Shown one piece after another: positions 6,726 through 9,318 of a stretch of DNA of 9,318 nt. The notes below the pieces were generated by a model that was not told the origin of the DNA, made no database searches, and worked only from the letters and a program-made list of their open reading frames with translations. Location of the stretch: positions 1 through 9,318 of the forward strand of contig CAZKLS010000108.1 of the NCBI GenBank assembly GCA_964553405.1. The letters run 5' to 3'. Both the position numbers and the translations under genes were made by a program. The DNA comes from DATIRA01 sp964553405 (GTDB lineage: Bacteria > Pseudomonadota > Gammaproteobacteria > Steroidobacterales > Steroidobacteraceae). Each line of letters begins with the position of its first letter. The stretch's first letter is position 1.

Positions 6726-7529
6726 TCAGCGGCGAGCCCGCAGCCTCGCCTTGACCTTCGCGCCTTTCGCCTCGAGCGAAGGCCTGAGCCAGTCCTGCAG
6801 CCAGGGGGCATATCCGACCAGCTTGGCCAGTCGCAGCGTGGAGCGCGGCAGCGCCCGTTCACGCTGCCGGTCCGTGGCACAGGCCAGTACCGCCTCGGCG
6901 ACGTCTTCCGCGGACAGTATCGGCTGCGAGAAGACCAGGTCCGGCACATGCTCGAGATCGTCGAGCACGAACGGCGTGGCGATCGGTCCCGGGGACACGA
7001 CGCAGGACGCGACGCCCGCCTCGCGCATCTCGTCGTTGACAGCGAACGTGAAACCGCGCAGGCCCCACTTGGAGGCGCAGTACGGCGACTCGCCGGGCAG
7101 TGGCACGTGGCCGGCGATCGAGGCCACGTTGACCACGACGCCTCTGGTCTTGCGCAGATGCGGCAACGCGAGGCGCGTCAGCAGCATCGGCGCCTTCAAG
7201 TTCGTGTCGATCACCGACGCGATCGCATCTTCGTCGAGGCTGTCGAGATTGCCGCGCGCGTTAGCCGCGGCGTTGTTGACCAGCACATCGACGCGCCCGA
7301 AGGCGTCCGCGGTCTGCTCGATCAGCGCGCGGAGGTCATCCAGCCGGGTCACGTCGGTGGGTACCGCGAGACCGCCGAGTTCCTTGGCGAGTGCTGCGAT
7401 CTTGCGAGCGGAGCGCGCCGCGAGCACGACGGTCGCCCCGGACCGCGCGAACGCACGCGCGGCAGCTTCACCGACGCCCGAGGACGCGCCGGTGATGATC
7501 ACTACCTTGCCGGACATCGGCCCCGTCAT
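6726..7529 (-). CDS. SDR family NAD(P)-dependent oxidoreductase
   Basis: A 267-residue classical short-chain dehydrogenase/reductase; the substrate is unknown. The Rossmann motif TGASSGVG is at 13-20, Arg39 after the second strand (VVLAARSARK) hints at NADP(H), NNAA is at 85-88, Asn110 (IDTNLKAP) is the structural/catalytic Asn, and the triad is Ser137 (VNVASIAG), Tyr150 and Lys154 (SPYCASK). SPGPIATPF (179-187) follows as expected. The C-terminal tail is basic (KGAKVKARLRARR). ATG 7529 is chosen for its strong ribosome site; Met5 is the only nearby alternative. The gene is 68 bases downstream of the GntR regulator on the same strand. A role in acyl-CoA or branched-chain metabolism is possible from the neighbouring isovaleryl-CoA dehydrogenase, but the sequence does not show it. 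Confidence 0.93.
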   Translation of the reverse strand: MTGPMSGKVVIITGASSGVGEAAARAFARSGATVVLAARSARKIAALAKELGGLAVPTDVTRLDDLRALIEQTADAFGRVDVLVNNAAANARGNLDSLDEDAIASVIDTNLKAPMLLTRLALPHLRKTRGVVVNVASIAGHVPLPGESPYCASKWGLRGFTFAVNDEMREAGVASCVVSPGPIATPFVLDDLEHVPDLVFSQPILSAEDVAEAVLACATDRQRERALPRSTLRLAKLVGYAPWLQDWLRPSLEAKGAKVKARLRARR

Positions 7530-7534
7530 TGCTG

Positions 7535-7542
7535 CACCTCCC
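7535..7542 (-). promoter_or_regulatory. Ribosome binding site for the SDR gene
   Basis: On the minus strand GGGAGGTG stands 5 bases before ATG 7529, fixing this start against longer upstream in-frame possibilities that would run into the gntR gene. Confidence 0.8.
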
Positions 7543-7570
7543 GGTATCGGTTTTGGACAAGAAAGGATGG

Positions 7571-7588
7571 TTCGGCCACCGCGGGCCG
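7571..7588 (-). terminator. Weak terminator-like hairpin after the gntR gene
   Basis: Arms TCGGCC and GGCCGA are perfect complements around a 6-base loop, starting about 10 bases after the gntR stop. On the minus strand the stem is followed by a C/T-rich stretch (CCTTTCTT), not a true T-run. It may partly separate gntR from the SDR gene. Confidence 0.35.
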
Positions 7589-7597
7589 ACTGGATGC

Positions 7598-8320
7598 TCA
7601 GCGCAACGCGACGCGCGTGTCCAGCGCGATGCCGGCCAGCTCGTAGCCGCGTCGGAAGTCCTCGACGTGCCGTCGCATCCATGCCTCGGCCTCGTCGGGC
7701 TTGCGCTGGCTGATCGCCTCGAGGATGCAGCGCTGCGCGACCAGGATGCGCGAGCGTCCCTGAGGCACGCGGTCGATCATCCGGCGCAGCGAGGGGGCGA
7801 GCAACCCGGTGACCGGCTCCATCGCCATCATCAGCACCTTGTTGCCGCTCAGCGCGGCCAGGCAGGCGAAGAAATCGGATACGGCCGAGACCGCGGCCTC
7901 CGAGTTGCGCGCGGACTCGACCGCGGCGATGGTTTGCGCGAGTGGCTCGAGGTCCTCGCTGACCGGATGCTGCGCGGCCAGTGCCGCGGTACGCGGCGCG
8001 ATCGCGAGCATCGCCTCCCAGAGCTCGATGAAGGTCACCTCGTCCAGCGCCAGCGCGCGTCGCAGCCGCGAGGCGGTCTCGCTCTTGGCGGGACGGGTGA
8101 CCACCAGGCGCTTGCCACCGCCCGGCCGGCCCACGAGCCCCGCCGACTCGAGCTGCCGGAGCGCCTCGCGAACGGTGGACCGGTTGACGGCGAACTGCCG
8201 GGCCAGCTCGGTCTCGGTCGGCAGGGGATCGCCCGGCCGCAGGCTGCGCTTGAGGATCTTCTGCTCGATCGCGCTCGACACCCGCCGGTAGGCGGGCTGC
8301 GGAGCCAGCGGTTCGAACAT
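7598..8320 (-). CDS. GntR family regulator, FadR/FCD subfamily
   Basis: A one-component repressor or activator, about 240 residues from Met at 8320. The N-terminal winged helix reads AYRRVSSAIEQKILKRSLRPGDPLPTETELARQF, then VNRSTVREALRQLESAGLV and the wing GRPGGGKRLVV. The all-helical C-terminal FCD effector domain covers about the last 150 residues (LALDEVTFIELWEAML to the C-terminus). FCD domains usually bind a metal through an Asp and three His. Here the FH motif reads FF (SDFFACLAAL) and the H-R-x-I-L position reads QRCILEAI; only the last His (MRRHVEDF) is kept. Starts at 8341 and 8353 are also possible; 8320 has GCAGGTG just upstream. Divergent from the isovaleryl-CoA dehydrogenase gene, which it probably controls, along with itself. 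Confidence 0.9.
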   Translation of the reverse strand: MFEPLAPQPAYRRVSSAIEQKILKRSLRPGDPLPTETELARQFAVNRSTVREALRQLESAGLVGRPGGGKRLVVTRPAKSETASRLRRALALDEVTFIELWEAMLAIAPRTAALAAQHPVSEDLEPLAQTIAAVESARNSEAAVSAVSDFFACLAALSGNKVLMMAMEPVTGLLAPSLRRMIDRVPQGRSRILVAQRCILEAISQRKPDEAEAWMRRHVEDFRRGYELAGIALDTRVALR

Positions 8321-8352
8321 CGCACCTGCTTCGGAGGCCATCGCGTTACGCA

Positions 8353-8382
8353 TTGACTGATGGTCGGATTGTCGGACAATAT
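8353..8382 (+). promoter_or_regulatory. Possible promoter of the isovaleryl-CoA dehydrogenase gene
   Basis: TTGACT (8353-8358) is a 5/6 match to a -35 box. CAATAT (8377-8382) is a weaker -10, 18 bases away, keeping the important A at position 2 and T at position 6. The GntR palindrome lies between and over them, as expected for repression. Confidence 0.4.
8368..8380. promoter_or_regulatory. Candidate GntR/FCD operator palindrome
   Basis: ATTGTC-G-GACAAT is a perfect 6-bp inverted repeat around a single G. Its core TTGTCGGACAA fits TNGTNNNACNA, the general pattern of FadR/FCD-type GntR sites. A TGGTC half-site lies just to the left (8361-8365), and GTCGGA is repeated at 8363 and 8371, allowing a second weaker site. 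It stands in the shared upstream region of gntR and the divergent dehydrogenase gene. Binding is inferred from motif and location. Confidence 0.7.
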
Positions 8383-8408
8383 GCCAGCTGACGACGAGGA
8401 CAACAAGC

Positions 8409-8417
8409 AGGAAGGAG
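8409..8417 (+). promoter_or_regulatory. Ribosome binding site fixing GTG start 8424
   Basis: AGGAAGGAG stands 6 bases before GTG 8424. The only nearby upstream ATG (8381) is out of frame, so the GTG is the start. Confidence 0.85.
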
Positions 8418-8423
8418 CGCAAG

Positions 8424-9318
8424 GTGCTCGAATTCGACTTCGGACTGGGTGAGGACATCGACCTGCTGCGCGAGACCGTCAGGAGCTTCGCCTCCGAGGA
8501 GATCGCCCCGCGTGCCGAGGAGATCGACCGCAGCAACCAGTTTCCGCGCGACCTGTGGCCCCGGCTCGGCGAGCTCGGGCTGCTCGGCATCACCGTGGAG
8601 CCGGAGTGGGGCGGCACCGGGCTCGGTTACCTCGCGCACGTGGTCGCGCTGGAGGAAATCAGCCGGGCCTCGGCCTCGGTCGGGCTCTCCTACGGCGCCC
8701 ATTCCAATCTCTGCGTGAACCAGCTGCGGCGCTGGGGGACCGAGGCGCAGAAACGTCGCTACCTGCCCGGGCTGATCTCGGGCGAGCACCTCGGCGCGCT
8801 GGCGATGAGCGAGACCGGTGCCGGATCGGACGTGATGGGCATGCGGTTGAGGGCGGAACGCCGCGGCGACAACTACGTCCTGAACGGCAACAAGATGTGG
8901 ATCACGAACGGCCCGGGCGCGGACGTGCTGGTTGTCTACGCGACGCTGGACCCGGCGCTCGGGACCAAGGGTGTCACGGCCTTCCTGGTCGAGAAGGGCA
9001 TGAAGGGCTACGGCACGGCGCAGAAGCTCGACAAGCTCGGCATGCGCGGCTCCGACACCTGCGAACTCGTGTTCGAGAATTGCGAGGTGCCGGCGGCGAA
9101 CGTGCTCGGCGAGGTCGGGCGTGGCGCCCGGGTGCTGATGAGCGGACTCGACTACGAGCGCGTCGTGCTGGCCGGTGGTCCGCTCGGCCTGATGCGCGCC
9201 TGTCTCGACGCGGTCGTGCCCTACGTGCACGAGCGCAAGCAGTTCGGCCAGCCGATCGGCACCTTCCAGCTGATGCAGGGCAAGATGGCAGACATGTACA
9301 CGGCCATGAATTCGGCCC
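8424..9318 (+). CDS. liuA: Isovaleryl-CoA dehydrogenase, 3' end outside the window
   Basis: An FAD flavoenzyme that oxidises isovaleryl-CoA to 3-methylcrotonyl-CoA in leucine degradation. The visible 298 of about 390 residues closely resemble mitochondrial IVD as I recall it: FPRDLWPRLGELGLLGITV (40-58), EWGGTGLGYLAHVVALEEIS, SVGLSYGAHSNLCVNQL (85-101), the acyl-CoA dehydrogenase signature ALAMSETGAGSDV (125-137) and NGNKMWITNGPGADVLVVYA. KLDKLGMRGSDTCELVFENC (201-220) and GLDYERVVLAGGPLGLM follow. Glu245 in DYER matches the IVD catalytic base, which sits earlier in the chain than in most acyl-CoA dehydrogenases. The C-terminal helical domain is cut by the window edge. The GTG start has a strong ribosome site. 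The gene is divergent from a GntR regulator; genes for methylcrotonyl-CoA carboxylase and related steps would be expected just downstream. Confidence 0.96.
   Translation, partial: MLEFDFGLGEDIDLLRETVRSFASEEIAPRAEEIDRSNQFPRDLWPRLGELGLLGITVEPEWGGTGLGYLAHVVALEEISRASASVGLSYGAHSNLCVNQLRRWGTEAQKRRYLPGLISGEHLGALAMSETGAGSDVMGMRLRAERRGDNYVLNGNKMWITNGPGADVLVVYATLDPALGTKGVTAFLVEKGMKGYGTAQKLDKLGMRGSDTCELVFENCEVPAANVLGEVGRGARVLMSGLDYERVVLAGGPLGLMRACLDAVVPYVHERKQFGQPIGTFQLMQGKMADMYTAMNSA

Noticed and set aside
7553..7560. Second GntR half-site (GGACAA) upstream of the SDR gene
   Set aside because: Only one half matches the palindrome at 8368-8380; the other half does not, and six bases can match by chance.
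7530..7682. N-terminal extension of the SDR to ATG 7682
   Set aside because: It would overlap the end of gntR and adds a basic, unconserved leader; ATG 7529 has a strong ribosome site and starts right at the Rossmann fold.
6751..7713. 320-codon plus-strand frame across the SDR and gntR end
   Set aside because: It is antisense to a fully motif-supported SDR and has only Ser/Arg/Thr-rich, structureless translation.
8354..8617. N-terminal extension of the GntR protein to ATG 8617
   Set aside because: It runs through the divergent promoter region and antisense to the dehydrogenase start; the winged helix begins right after the later Met codons.
8346..9230. 294-codon minus-strand open frame rich in His, Arg and Val
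   Set aside because: It is antisense to the clear isovaleryl-CoA dehydrogenase; the His-rich sequence mirrors GTG/CAC codons of the real gene.

Overview
This is a high-GC bacterial segment (roughly two thirds G+C by eye) with short intergenic gaps, GTG starts and no RNA genes, insertion sequences or CRISPR arrays that I can see. The mix of a YedI/DUF808 protein, MscS channel, PadR-PspC pair and LiuA-type isovaleryl-CoA dehydrogenase suggests a free-living proteobacterium, most likely a high-GC gammaproteobacterium. That placement is inference from protein resemblance only.

Left part (1-4677, all on +). A 5'-truncated lipoprotein of the alpha/beta-hydrolase fold is followed by a DUF808 (YedI-like) inner-membrane protein starting at GTG 1099. 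After only 27 bases comes a contractile-tail sheath protein, then an N-acetylmuramidase with a C-terminal peptidoglycan-binding domain, then a small lipoprotein with an FG-GAP/calcium-loop-like motif. The sheath has no tube, baseplate, spike, ATPase or terminase gene beside it in this window. A sheath, muramidase and lipoprotein as neighbours, without the rest of a phage or injection machine, is the most unusual thing here.

Middle (4764-6695). A PadR-type repressor and a PspC-domain membrane protein form a tight two-gene operon on the minus strand (3 bases between them). It is divergent from an MscS-family mechanosensitive channel on the plus strand. The 96-base divergent region holds a perfect 7-bp inverted repeat with a 6-base spacer that covers TATAAG/TATACA -10-like sequences, a good candidate PadR operator. 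Together these look like an envelope-stress or osmotic-stress block.

Right part (6726-9318). A classical short-chain dehydrogenase and a GntR/FCD regulator lie on the minus strand. The regulator is divergent from a 3'-truncated isovaleryl-CoA dehydrogenase gene starting at GTG 8424, the leucine-degradation enzyme. Their shared 70-100 base control region contains the perfect palindrome ATTGTC-G-GACAAT, which fits the TNGTNNNACNA pattern known for FadR/FCD-type GntR regulators. The FCD domain appears to have lost two of the usual metal-binding histidines. The inference is a locally encoded GntR switch for leucine or isovalerate catabolism in place of the more usual MerR-type LiuR.

There is no gene-free stretch longer than 300 bases. 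Convergent junctions at 4678-4763 and 6696-6725 carry only short palindromes and no clear T-tract terminator. Several long antisense reading frames are GC-driven shadows and are not annotated.
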